From Phoronis australis (lineage: Eukaryota > Phoronida > Phoronidae), in contig NMRA01000077.1 in NCBI GenBank assembly GCA_002633005.1, forward strand, positions 399,314 to 463,313: 64,000 bases of DNA, given 5' to 3'. The notes beneath the pieces were generated by a model, which ran no database searches, had not been told where the DNA came from, and saw nothing but the letters and a program-made list of their open reading frames with translations. The translations under genes were made by a program, and so were the position numbers. Shown in pieces: positions 46,901-61,900 of this stretch (positions are counted from its first letter, which is position 1; each line of letters starts with the position of its first letter).

Positions 46901-49900
46901 TCTATGCAATTGGCAGTATTGCTCTGCAGGTATGACTAGATAACTGTAATTGAGCCCAACCCATGTATTGCTCTGCAGGTATGACTAGATAACTGTAATT
47001 GAGCCCAACCCATGTACTGCTCTGCAGGTATGACTAGATAACTGTAATTGAGCATGAATAGGTAAGTGCAAACAGCCAATTCCCAAGTCCTACTTAATGT
47101 CCCCTCCCAAGTCCTACCTAACGTCCCCTCTGCCAAGTCCTGCCTCTTGTCCCCTTCCCCAAGTCCTGCTTCTTGTCTCCTCCCCAAGTCCTGTCTCATG
47201 TCTCCTCTCCAAGTCCTACCTAATGTCCCCTCCCCCAAGTCCTACCTTATGTCCCCTCCCCAAAGTCCTATCTTATGAACTTCTCCCCCACGTCCTATCT
47301 AATGTCCCCTCTCCCAAGCCCTGCCTTATTTCCCCTCCCCCACGTCCTACCTTATGACCCCTCACCCAAGTCCTACCTAATGTCCCCTCCCCCAAGTCCT
47401 GTATCAGTTGCGCCGTCTCCAGTGTTAACAGCGCTGTCGATTTCGCTTTCGGCGCCGGTTTACTCTGTGTTTCTTGCTGCTCTCCAACTTCTCCATTGAC
47501 AGCACCATTGACTGTTGGTTCTGGCTCTTCAGGTATTGTACTGTCGTCCAGACCGACAAATATCAAACCATGTTCCTAAGAAAACATCATTAGAATCTTT
47601 AGAAGGACAACACTTTAATGTATAAACTATCCCCATATTTATCACGGAATCACACAGATGAATTTTCACTCGAGTAAAATAGCTTAAAAGGTCAATGAAA
47701 ACTGCAAATGATATGAAGCTACTAGGCACTGTCCAACATTACTAGGTATTGTCCACTACTGGGAACTGTCCACCACTACTGGGCACTGTCCACCACTACT
47801 GGGCACTGTCCACTACTACTGGGCACTGTCCACCACTATTGGGCACTGTCCACCCCTACTGGACACTGTCCACCACTACTGGGCACTGTCCACCACTAAT
47901 GGGCACTCTCCACCACTACAGGGCACTGTCCACCACTACTGGGCACTGTCCACCACTACTGGGCACTGTCCACCACTACTGGGCACTGTCCACCACTACT
48001 GGGCACTGTCCACCACTACTGGGCACTGTTCACCACTACTGGGAACTGTCCACTAACAATGCGATGTGTAATATTCATTGCACGAAACAAAGACTGTATT
48101 AATTTTTGTCCATAGTCATTTGAGCAATACTATTCACAGAACGTTTACCTAATTTCAAAAGCGTACGAAACAAAAGGTGGAGAGAAGGTGGTTAAAAACT
48201 AGGGTGTGCTTTTAAAGCTTCCTAAAACAATGTACACTGAGACAAAAATCATCAGTTTTTATGTGGCAGGGAAGTCCACCAAAAAGACTATCATGTCTGT
48301 TGTGATTTTGAGAATGCCTATAATTAATTGCAGACAATCCTTTACAGTTCATTCTCATGACTACATTATTTCATTTTCTTATGGCGAAAGCGTACCAACA
48401 GGTTTGATGGCAACACAAACATATTGCATAGTTAGGAATTGATCCCCTAATTATATCCTTACCTCGATTAACTTGTCTCGAAGTTCTAACTGGTGTTTTA
48501 CAAATTCTAAATCAAACCCCAATTGCTTATAATCTCTTTTCTTCGCTTCTAATTCCTATGAATAAAACAAAAAGGACATTCAAAACACAATAAGGGTGTT
48601 TGCGATAAAATCAATTTCTATTTTGTAAACAGTCACTCAACAACTAATCCAATAACTTAAGTCACAATCTGATCATTCAACTATTCAAGACGAAAAAGGC
48701 ACATAATGTAAACTGTTTTAATAAAATCTGTCTTAACAAAGCATCGTTACCCAAATACACAAAAACACACTTAACAAACACTTTTGTCACAGATTCTCTA
48801 GATGACTCATGCCCTGCTTCAGGCAATGGAATATTTTATACCCAATTTGAACAATGCACAATAAATATAGAAAAGAAATGTAACATTTATATCATATTTA
48901 GCCCAGACTCTAACAGGATGTAATTACAAAAGACTGAAGAACAACAAGGTAAAGCCTAAAATAATAGCTGGAACAATGTCATAATCAAGAACATTTATGT
49001 ATTTCTTAGAAAATATACTCACCCGTGACCTATCCTTGCACTCCCTCTGAACTTCTAACATGGACTCCTCCATTTCTTCCATCCTGTCCTTGAGGAGATC
49101 CACTTGGTAAATAAGAGACTGTTTCTCATTGTCTAACTGAGCATTGTTCATCATGGCCTTTTTATACTTGTCCTCTAACTCCATCAGCTGATTCTATAAC
49201 AGTTACAAATATAAGACTAATGAGAAACTATAAGAGGATAAATAAAGGATTCAACATCACAAATGCCCCCAATTCAAGCATTGTTTGAATTGAGAGAAAT
49301 TTATTCAATCCCATAAAACTTACAGAGCTACAAAACTGCATTCCACAATCTTCCATTTCACCCACTGTAACTTTTATAAACACAATCACTTTCATTGACA
49401 ATACTGATCTCAGAAGCCAACAATTCAATCTAAATGCATGATATGGTATCAGCAACACAAGACAACAAAATGAACCAATCAACTACAGCTGCACTTCAAT
49501 CAGAGACTGCATTCACACTCTTTCTAAATTTAAAGAAATTTTAAGACATGTCAAAACCACAAATAATTTTGAAACACGGATTTAGGAAGCCCAATGCAAA
49601 CAAACTCATATGACCTTGTTATACAAAAAAGAGACTACGTTTGCATCACAGTAAATGTTGCTGACTGTTTGAAGTTACTTTTGGCAAACATCAAACACAA
49701 TTCAAAATCTGCTGTTCAAGCTACACATTGGCAAGCAAAAACCACTATGGCAGACATTCTACCTTAACATCGCGGGGGTTATCTGACGGGTCTCCGGAGT
49801 CATCACTACCCCTCCTCGAGGATGCCCGATGTGTAGTAGCCTGAAATACATAGTATTACGCTAATTTTCAACCAGTAACGACACTTTCCTTCATGTGGTG

Positions 49901-52900
49901 CTTAGTTCAAAGATCTGGTGCAAATTTTGTACTCATTAGAACATGCCACTAAAACAATACAAATCCATTATTTCAATAAGAAGTATCATGTGTTGTGGGA
50001 CACACACCATGTTTAATGTTACTTTTAGTAACAAACATATCGCTGGTTCTCATGTTTAGATATTCTTCCATAATTGTCATTTACTGTTCCTCTGGCACAT
50101 ATGATCCATGGAACACTGAAAAATGACATAAACACCTCAGCAAAAGGTCTGCATCTCGGGTCTGTATTCGCTTCCACTGAGCAAACTAAATGACTGACAA
50201 ATACTGTGCACAACAGTTAATGGAACATTGTTTAATCTACGGAAGTAAATGCAGAAACAGGATGAGGGTTTTTTGTTGGACCGTTCACGTCATGTTCACG
50301 TTTTCCTTGGATAGTCAGTACAGATCAAGGCAGCAATATCTAACTTGGAAAACTGTCTCCATGATACTAAACATAACATCAAAAATAGTTGTGTTCCCCA
50401 TTAAGGCAGCACTCTACATGTCAAACAGACTGATCAGCATTTTGATGTGTAATACTGTTTGCGATGTTAAATAATTCACTTAGCATCAGGCAAATGAATT
50501 TCCACCAGACAATCAACCACATGCAGTTTACCAAACGCTAAACAAGTGCAGAGAATTTTCAAAAATATAGGAACCTATAATATAATATGATTTGTACAGA
50601 TTATTGAGTTATAAAGCAGTATTTCAGTCATTGAATTGTAATATTGACTGCTACTATCATGGTTAAGCTACTTAAAAATTTCCTTCACAACTTTTTCGTG
50701 AAGCTGCAATTACTACACCGAGACTTGAACCCGTTCTGGTGGTCTCTCTCATTTCACAGGCCTCAACTACACCACTGTCTTTTTATTTCATCCGAATTCT
50801 GGCATTTTTTATATAAACGTAATATGTAAATCACCAGGTGAATGCAAACCTGCATCAAGGTTCCCACCATCATGTTACTGCGTATTTTCAAAGGCTAAAA
50901 TATTTACTGACACATCATATGTGCGGACTCTGGCACACACACTCTGAATGTGCTCACACTCAACTAGTGAATGGATCAATGTAACCAAATGACGTTTGCC
51001 AACTGTTTTACAATAAAAACAGCCATTGTAAGACTCTAAAACATGATATCAATTGCCAAAATGTAATCGATTGGTCCTTTGTCCATTCCTGTAATGTTTT
51101 TCAAAATCTCTCCACAACACTTCAGGCCAAAACTGGAGGCTGACTGACTGAACGAGTACCACATACAATTAAAACCCCCAAACTGGAGGCTGACTAACTG
51201 AAGGAGTACCGCATACCATTCAAACATTTTCTCCTTCCATGAATTATTCAGCAGAAGTAATCAAACAATAAAACATTTGTTGACCTTGAAACTCAGTTAA
51301 CAAGTTGGCTTGCAGACCCCAAAAATGCGATAATGACCTCGAGTCTGCCTCGGTCATAAGCACAATTCTGGGGTCTGAAAATCAACATATTGACCTCCGA
51401 TAAAGATGATAATTGTATAATAATTTTAGGTTAAAAGTCATTGAAAATCTCGCCACAGAACTTCGTAAGGTTCAAACTTTTTAAACAAATTGTCAGCTCA
51501 TGATTGCTCAAGACATTCTCAGGGTGCATGTCATAATAATCACACTTATGGTTGAAATATTTGTTTAAACTCCACTGACGCCCAGCTGAACAAGTGACCT
51601 GACAACAGGCGTGTGACGTTCACTATGTACTAATGACTGCTACTGTTCAGTACATACTCTGTCTCCCAGCAACTCATAACTCTTGTCCTGTCTTTCCTCA
51701 GCTTCCCGTTGCTGTTTCTCCAACTCTTTCATGCGAATCTCACGAGCTTCCGCTCGTGCTGCACGCTTGGCTGACAGACGGGCCTCGGCCTGGAACGCAG
51801 AAACAGTGAATACTTTAAAATAATGCATAATACTACAACACCAAAGCAGTTTATTTGTTGCAACTACATCAAGCCTACCACAACACACGAAGCATTATAA
51901 ATACATACTTTACCCCTTACTAAAACACATTCCTCACTCATAAGAAAACTTAAACTTTTGTACTTTAGAGTATGGGATAAGAACATTTAACAGAAAATTC
52001 GCATAGTGCAGATTTTTTATCATGTTGCAGACACAAATATAAAGTACTAAGCCTTAGGCACAAAGCATGTAGCATTTATTCAGACAAACCATTGGCAATC
52101 TGCCGACCAAATTTCTAAAGGAACTGATCTAATTCCTGGACAAAAGACAGTATTAACGACAATGAATGTGACTTATAGTAGGACTGTGAGCTCACTATGA
52201 GATCACAATAACTGACAACTAAAAGAGCAAAATTGCTAAAGGTGCATCAAAAACTAACTTGATTTGGACCACTTAACCAGGGCTTGACATTAACTTTTTT
52301 GTTAACTTACCGTTGAATAGCTAAACCAAAACCTTGCCCACAGAAAAAAATTGCGCACCCAAATCGTTAAATTGTAAAACCGTCACCACCTAGAGCTTCT
52401 CAAGTTAGATCTAGATATTTTAATTCACTCTTCAAATCAAAAAGCCAGTTGATCATGCTATTTGGAATTTCACTTGCCTGACAGTAAAGTTGCCTGCTGT
52501 CAGGCTGCTATATCAAGCCATGTCACCATTATGAAGCTAGTATAAACTTGTTCCCCTCTCAAATCAGAAGTGACTTTTGGGCTTGGAAGTAACTGTCATG
52601 AACACTGCTTACCAATTACATGAGTTTGTGGAGTACTACTAGATTTTTCAACCTGACACTAAAACTACAATCACAAATCTTAGACATGGTTACTGCAGTG
52701 ACACCTGAAAACTTCTGTACTTAAGTTCTTTATATCAATTAAAAACTAAAACATATTCTTTCACACTCGAGCCAGAACAAATCAATAAGTTCAGGCAAAA
52801 CAGGAAATAATTCTAAATATTACAGCACTCTAAATCAGAAACCTAGTCAGACGTTACACAGACAGACTGAGGAGGTATAAATAATAATACTATTAATAGG

Positions 52901-55900
52901 TATTCTGGCCCCTAGGACAACTATTATGATTGTAGATATCTCATTAGCCACAAGTCGATAAGACCATGTCAACTTCACATTGGAGCCGAGGGCCCAGCAG
53001 TGACTGTCTGTCCCAGGGCTCAGATGGTTCACATCCTTAATGGGAAAGCAAACCATTGTAATATCACCTTTAATAAAACCTCAAATTCCTGGTTATCTTT
53101 CAAAGTAATATATTTTAAGTATTAAATACAGCACCTGTCACTCTATTAACTATGTATGCAACAACAGAAAGTGAACTTGAGTGCACAGCAAAAAGGCACA
53201 CTTCTAGTTACAATATCAACAACATACATGTTTTTAGTGTTCATGTCCTCAAAGGACTGCAAGTGCAGTGAAATCAAGGATGTTAAAATTTCAGTTTATA
53301 AATTATCACACTTCAGCGCTGAAAAATTGACTGGCATTCACAGTTTAGAAACTACATTTTCTAATAAATTCATAACACGATATATTTCTGACATGTTTCA
53401 TGTGTTTGTCTTACACCTGTTTGGCAGGTGGTATTTCTGCATGGATGTATCACCTATTATGCTGAAGATGCACAGACAGCCAGTTAAGAATGGTACATGT
53501 CAGTAAACTCACACGCAAATTATCTGCGAAACAACATTTTCACTAATTATCTGCGAAACAACATTTTCACTAATTATGAGCTAATAACACACAAAATTCT
53601 TCAATTTCTGAGAAAAGTCCTTGCTAAAATTGCAGTTTTTCGAGTATGTCTAGATTGATCCAAATGCAGAAATTCTTGGATTTTTGTCACATTTATGTGA
53701 CGTTTGTGAGGTAGTATTCTCTTAATTATTATTTTGACAAGAAAATAAAATCCTATTGCATCCTAAATTGAATTGTTATAGTAGACCAGTTTGAGTTTTT
53801 GGTAGGAGTGAATGTCACTACATAGGTGGATTTTGCATTAACCTTTTGTGAGCATGGACAAGTTTTTGGTAGGAGTGAATGTCACTACATAGGTGGATTT
53901 TGCATTAACCTTTTGTCAGCATGGACAAGTTTTGCTACAACTCTTCATTTGAGGCATCAAATTTTTGGGTTACAACTGAATGCTGCAATATCTTCCTTGT
54001 CTTAACACGCATGCATAACTAGATACATATTTCCTGTAATACTATATGGGGTATCAGATGTATGCATTTTACCAATCTGGGGTATCAGATGTATGCATTT
54101 TACCAAGTGTTCTACAAAATCCCTAATAACGTGCACACCTTTGACAATGTTATACATTTCCCATTACAGTTTATTTGGGGCATCCCATTTTTGGGTTTTG
54201 ACTGAGAATTCCTATTATGTTGCTGGTCTCAACTTACACCCCTTCACAATGATGGATATATTTCCCCAGCTACCTTTCATTTAGGTTATATACTGTTCCA
54301 GTTTGGCAACAACAGTGAAAAGGTCATAAGCAAAGTGCACTGCATACAACTTCTGTTATGACAACTGCAGTACCATCTGGCAAGTCCTGCTGATTGACTA
54401 GGCCTGGCTTCACTGCCGTCTCCATAATCACTTTGGTCTCACCAATATTTACTCATATGTCTTCCCAGCAATTACTCCAATCCAAGTTCCCAGTGGATGC
54501 ACTAGTATGTAAGATTTTGTGTCAATATATTGTGCATATCACAGACATAGCAAGTGAGCCACCAGGAATTGTCAGGAGAAGCTACTTTTCACCCCTGCTG
54601 CACTAAGTGATGTTCTAGACATCAAGTTTGAGTGACCATTTCCAGCTTACAGATCACTTAAAACACAAATTAAGAATAAGGTTATTCAACCACACAAATC
54701 CACCTCAAACCTTTCCGGCACCATGTCAGAAAATGATTTCCACACCAAGAAACACTATAAAAAACCTGATCAATCTCAGTTCAAAAATAATTGCCACTGT
54801 TGTTTCTTTTCATTGTCCTGAAGCTTTTAACACTATTGTGAATTGCTCACAAGTTCTCAAAACATTGTCTGACAGTCATTTGGTGCTAAACATCTTTTAT
54901 GAAACAATAAAAATGTAAAAATTTATCTGCCCACCATAGTGTGTCTTACATATGTGATATCACAACCACAAGAATTGGAGGTAAAACAATGTCAACATGG
55001 CTTTTCTCAGGTCTGTGCAAACTTTCCATCATTAGCCAGCCTCATTAACTGCAGGTGATCACTTAAAATGACGGAAAACAGAAATTTTTATCAAGGCAAG
55101 GAATATATGGGGTCCAGTTTGCCAGAGTAAAATAAGACAGATTTGGTGATATTCATCTTCAGGTTGCTAGAAGGGAGGAAATATTCTTTTGAAGTGACAC
55201 GATGGATGCAAAACTTTAAATGTGAAACTAATCTTAACGGATCAATGTTTGTCAAACAGAATATGTTATGCAGCTGTTTGAAGTTTCTTCTTGAAAATTA
55301 TCCACACAAGTTCTGGGCTTTTTAAACGGATCAACCAGTGGAAACATTTCTTGACAAGAAATGTTCATAAAAGAAAACAAGAGGTGCTTTTTTCTAGAGC
55401 AAACCGTACAACTCGGGCAATGTAACAAAAACTTGCACAATATTTGTACTTTCTGCTTGTAAGTCACAATGTACATCCGCTTTAAACCTTCGATAATATC
55501 AGAACTGTATAACTTTTACAGACATTTTAATAGTAAATATAACCATTGATTTATTAGATCAGTTCGTTACACCACTTATTTCATCAAAATGGCCATCGTC
55601 CAAATACATGTACAGTAAAATCTAACCAATGCAATATACAATGTATCTGACAACTGAAATTTTATTTTTCCAATTTTCGCATAAAGGATGTTGATGGAAC
55701 CCCAAAGCTACAACAGTGTGCCCACCTAGCGTGCTTTGCTTCTCAGTTTAATTTCAAACTGATAGGCCTCAATGCATGCTTTGAAATATGGAATCTAAAT
55801 TATTTTCAAATCACACCAGGTGACACAAGCATCTTATGCAGTCGTGTTGTGGAAATGAGGCGTACCGCAATGCTACATCCTGTGCCACAATATGTTTAGA

Positions 55901-58900
55901 AAAGAATCCGTCTTTCTTCCAAGTCTTGAGAGAACCAATTCCTAGCCGCGCTTACTCTGTTCTGATAACCATGGTCTTGTCATGTGAAACTGTCGTTAGA
56001 ATAGCCTATCTTACGTATGTATATAGTGCACTATGAACCTAGACTAGTGTTGCAGTCAAGTCTACCTTTCCCCACAAGGCACGGTGTTGACTCCGTAATT
56101 CAAACACCATTCTGAGCATAGATGGACAAATCTGCTACGCTAAAGGACAATTTTTCTTGACCACTTTCTGATGCAGTGGACTATCCTGTTCACCATTCCC
56201 TCGCTTGTTGTCGCCAATTGCGGGATCTTTTTAAGTACACATGCACACACAGTCACACACAGTCACACACACAACAGAGCAATACCATCAAGACACACAG
56301 GCAGCCCATAGACAGCGGATCTCAGGCATGACCTGCACTGATAACTACCATGAATTATCCTCAGTGGAATTCACCCCAGGGAAAGCAATAGAGCAGTGAC
56401 AAAAGAAGAGGAAACACAAGAGAAGGAGATTACACAAACTGAATACACAAATGACATCAAAAGTTGATCAAATGCAGCCTGGTTTAATAATATACGCCAG
56501 CTCATCCCTGGAGATATTAATAACACATCTCTTCAAAACAAGTTTTAAGAAATAACAGCCTCACTGGAGGAGCAACATGGGTCTAGTATTATAACTGGGT
56601 GACAGTCACATCCTCATCAAAGTCATTTTCAACATTAGACATTTTAAGTACAGTTTGCATATTATAAGTACCGTCGCTCAAAGTATCGGTCCAAACAGTT
56701 GATTGGACGGTGGTAGAATGTTTGCACTAAGAAGCAGTGATCCCTGAGGTATTTTTAAGACAACTGAGCCAAGTACCAAATACCAAGTTCAAAGCTTAAA
56801 GCTACCACAAGAAACTCCTCCAGTATCTCAGTCAGCAATGCAGTGTTGCAGAGCACCATCAGTGCATTCCCACAGCATCCATATGAAAACTTTATGCAGT
56901 GATCTTCAATGTGAAATTCCTAAAAATAACACCTAAAGTTAGCTGACATCAGCGATCACAACAAGGTAGGACACCAGGAAAATGCACAAATTTGGCTAAC
57001 TTCGGAACATCATATCTCAGAATAAAATTCACACTACACTTTCACATAACATGCTTTATTCCTAGTTCACACTAAACTTTCACATAACACGCTTTATTCC
57101 TAGTTCACACTAAACTTTCACATAACACGCTTTATTCCTAGTTCACACTAAACTTTTCACATAACACGCATTCCTAGTTCACACTAAACTTTCACATAAC
57201 ATGCTTTATTCCTAGTTCACACGAAACTTTCACATAACATGCTTCATTCCTAGTTCTCCAAAACACTGTTAGGATTTGTTTTCAAACTGTGCCACATTTG
57301 CATGAGGGGCTAATAAAATAATCATATGAACGTGACTGTTCTTTCTTTTCAAGTTTTGTACAAAATGAAAGGTATTTTAGAAAACTTGTAACACCATTTT
57401 TTTGAGATTTCATCTTGAACATAAAGTCAAAAGAAATTGAGCCATGTCATTGATACCATTGTTTATCTATGAATGTAGCTTTCTTTTTCGCAAATTTCAT
57501 TAAAAAGACATGGTCACATAACCCAATTAATGAAAGATTGGTGTAAAACAAAAAATCATATTCCACAGGCTTTATATGATCAGAAACTTTATACTTTTAC
57601 AATGTTAAGATCTATAATGTTATAGATATTAAGCTAAAAATATGCAGACTTTTGGATAAGGTGCCACATAAGCTTAAGAGCTAATCTATTCCTCACTCAA
57701 TATCCTTGACTTCTGATCATTCATAAAAATCTGCCAAACAAATGTAGAGTGAGGATGTTCTCTGGTACGCCATACATGAGCACTAGCCTATAACAGTCTG
57801 GACCAGTGACTATTCTTGGAAGATCTTCACAAAATGTTGTGCTTATCCAGCTACCAATAATCAGTGTACATGGTGTATCTATCCTTAGTACCTTGAGGTG
57901 AAACAGCTGTATGAAACAGCACAGTGAACCCAGGATTCTGTTTAGGATTACAAATCAACAGCTTGCTTGACTTTAGCTATGATCAATAAAAAAAGTTCAC
58001 TGACTCAATTTTGTACACTTGCCTATTAATGCTATCAATAGTGCACACTTCAATAAAACTTTAGATAAAAATAACGACTGAATACTCGCTAATTGTTTAT
58101 GATATTGCAGTGCCAACAACGGACTGAGGTAAAACGTCATTTCTAAAATGTACCAAAATCAAGTGCTTCCTAAATTCATAATCCTACAATTGAGAAAGTT
58201 GAAAGGGTACATTGCCAAGTAGACTGTCCCATTTAGACAACACGAATATTGTTTTTTATGTAAAATGGTGATTATTCGTTGTTAGTGTTCGTTTTACCAG
58301 TGTTTTTACAAAGAACTAGATTTTAGCTAAGAAACAGAGCAGGGGGTCATCCAGAATTTCAAAAATAGGGCGTCCAAAATGAGTTCCCTGATTTCTCAGG
58401 GCCTGCATAACTAATAAAATGCTGCAACAATACTTATGACCCCAAATCAAATTGCTGTTATAATGTGGTATGTTAATGTAGATATGGATCTGCAGTTTTC
58501 TTTTTTTACACTGTATCACTTCGAAATCAACTTCTTTGTTCTGGAGAGCTGCTGCTAACAAGTTAAAGAGACAATCATGCTTACTTGCTGAACATAGTCT
58601 CTAAATTTGAGTCAGAGTGTCCATTTGGAAGCCCTGGAGAGCCTCAAAGTGAAGACCTGAAGCACGGGAGTTAATGCTTCATATTGCATGAATGCTAGAT
58701 GAGTGTTACAAATTGTTCCAAGTCAATGCTACATGCTTCTTCATCACATACTGACTTGGACCTCAAGCTTAGCAAAATGAGTAAACAATGTTTTCAACAG
58801 TAGAAAAAATACGCCACATGCAAGCACTCTAATTCATAACATGCAAGCACTCTAATTCATATTTAACACAGTGACAAATTCAATATTATTTCTCATTTCC

Positions 58901-61900
58901 TAAGCACTAAGGTCATTAACAAGGTAGGTACATATTTCTGAACCATAACAGCAAGGACTGACCGTACAGCTATAGCACACTCATAATTTATTCACATCAT
59001 TTCACACTGACACAGGGTATGGATGGATAGAATTACACGCTACATGGCTAGACTTCAGTATTCTTCCATAATTTCATAAACACATAGTCAATTGATGCTT
59101 CTTAATTCAGTTATCTGCCAAATTCACATTTCATCACTTTCACAACATTCTCGCGACTGTTAACCCTAACCAACTAACTGAAGGTTCATAACAGTCTTAT
59201 AAATTTACTAAGCTGGAACTGGTGACTGGGCACTTGAATGAAATGTGACATCCTAGATGACTCCTCCCATACAAAGAGGAAGGAATTTTTATGATCTGGG
59301 CAAATACATAGGGTATTGATACTGGCAGCATTTTTAATAAAATCAACACCATGTATGAATCATGTGCCTAATTTGCACCATGAGTTGGGATATACACAAG
59401 TGTTTCTGACCGACTATATCCTTAATTTGGGAAGATAATTTGCAATTCTTCTCAAAAGAGCAACGTAACAGTTGAGTGCCCCCTTTACCAAAGGTTTTTT
59501 TGAACAGAATATACTTCAGGGATTTGTCACCAGGGGTCACTGGCAGCCATGTTATAAGCACAAACTATGCCACCTGGTATTTACTCAATTGACTGATTCG
59601 TCACGATGCCATTACTAAGTTATCGCTATCAGAAAAAAGTCAATGGAATAGACATGGGACTTTCACTACCGTTATGCGACAACAGAGTTTCTTTAATGCG
59701 AATGTAGCAATAATTAGGATTAAGGCTGAAGTCACCCTTACACTTGGACGATTAAGTCAAAGCAATTCGACATGTAGATCATCATTCCAATGATTAATCT
59801 CCTCATGAAGGAGTGAGAGATACCTGTGCACACTGTGGCAATGCTTGCTATTCAGAGAGAAAATTTTAAAATGATTAAAATTTTGACACAAATTATTTTG
59901 CGGAGATCAAGGGTGCCTTGATGTAGGCAGGCACAGTATTCTGCGTGTCATTAGGGCACAATTCTGTCCTAATTAATGCATAATTTTTTGCAAAATTCTG
60001 TGCCAAAACATCATGCAAGAGCCGGAGTGGCTTGAGAACAGAAATAAAACAATGAATTAAACCAAGCTTGGTGATCTATGATGTACTAGTAGCAGACCTG
60101 AACTAACGAACACCAGGCTAGAAGCAGATTCTATGACTGCCATTGCTGATACACATTTTTTCATATGGCAGCCAAATAATGACATATGCATTATCCCTAA
60201 ACAACACATCACACAACGAAAGAATTGTGTTTTGTTTTGAACACCTAGCTTGTTCCCTATCACCACATATGATGTCACCTCAGTTAAGAGTAAGATGTTG
60301 GGTGATTTTTTCTGAGTTAAAAATAAAGTCCCATGATTCAATTATGGTAAAGAAATTCTGGTTAACTTCCTGCAAAATAATCAACATCTTGAAACATAAG
60401 TTTGTCACAGTGTTATACTCAAGTTACATCTCAAATGATAATAGTGAACAAACAACAGACACTATTCATTCAGTATCTAGCTCACAACAGAAATTTGATA
60501 CCATAAAGCAATCCACATGGACCAGAAATAAGCTAGGTAAACCATTCACTATTGCCAGTTATCAGGTTTAGTGTACAGTTAGGGTAAGAGAAAAAAACAA
60601 CAGCGGAGCGTGTGGTTTTACCTGATTCAGCTTTTTGACAAGCATGCGGACAGGTCTAGAGGTGTATTGAAATACCCTTACTCCAAACTATGATAGAGAT
60701 ACTGATAACGTAGTCACAGTGGTATGGCTTAAACAGACTGTCGTCTATCTTTAACCAATTTGTGTACACAAATTTCACACTTTTAACCAATATTATAGGT
60801 GATTAACTCATTTCAGTGGTTCATGAAAGTTACCTGATACAGGAAAATAATTATAATCAACAGTTTCTAAGTTATTAATACATAATTCATAGAGATATCT
60901 TGAATTGTGACCATTTTTGTTTCACTTGAGCAGTCCACATGGACTGGTGGAGAACTAAATCTCTTCACACAATACTAGGGTACCAGTATTAAGTACTAAA
61001 TGAAATTTCAAAAAACATTGCATGAAAAACCTGACATGGGGATAGCGAATTTCTGATGTTTGGAATGACATTTAACTTCAGATATAGCACAGACAACAGA
61101 AAGGACAATTTAAAACACATCTACAGACTCAGTGGAGATAAATTTGTTGGGACTACCTGTGTATGGCGATTTGTCACATTCAATTTGGATGTTTACAAAA
61201 CCTAAGACCTAAAGGTCTAAGTGGTTGGACATGTTTACAGTATATGCCAACATCCAATTATTAACCTTTAGGAAGTTGACATCTATGATGATAAGTCACC
61301 ATTTTAGGAGAACAAGCTTAATTATTTGGACTTTCTAAAAAGGTGACACAGGAAGTCATCCATAGCATACCATTAATCCAGGCTGGTATTTAGACGGATA
61401 CTGAAAGTCTGTTATGGAGCAAGATGACATGTAGCACCTTGCAGATGTTTTACATCACCACACAGCTTACTCACAAACTATGTCCCTGCAGAACCAATCA
61501 GTAAAGAAGGCAAATGTGTCCACACTCCAGATCAGAAACTAAACAACCTCATTTAGCTGTACAACAATGCAAAAATGCCAGTGGTATTTTTTGAAAATAG
61601 ACTAAAAAGAATGAGAACAAGATTAAATTTAGAGAGTGGTAAAACCTTTGATGACCCTGCATCGAAAATTTAGAGTCAAGTTACAGCACTAAACATACCA
61701 AAATGTCAATGGCCAAGACAAGCTAGAACCACTTATACACATAATGAAGCAGAGAGTTTTGCTTTTTCAGTGATGTCCAAATTATTTCACTCAAGTCCCC
61801 AATAATATAAGTCCTTAATATTGAGAAATTTTATATCTGAACCGAAGTTCTGCAGATTTTGGATATCAAGCTGGCACAAGCCAATACATATTATTAAAGG

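Noticed and set aside
47749-48102. 117-codon open frame on the plus strand with a repeated [18 protein letters not shown]-like pattern
   Set aside because: It is the translation of a 20-bp minisatellite in an LRRFIP intron; three units of 20 bp keep the frame open by chance.
56240-56275. Short CA/GTCACACA-rich stretch
   Set aside because: Ordinary low-complexity sequence with no sign of function.
60143-60571. 142-codon open frame
   Set aside because: No domain, no splice context, within LRRFIP intron 1; composition is that of AT-rich non-coding DNA.
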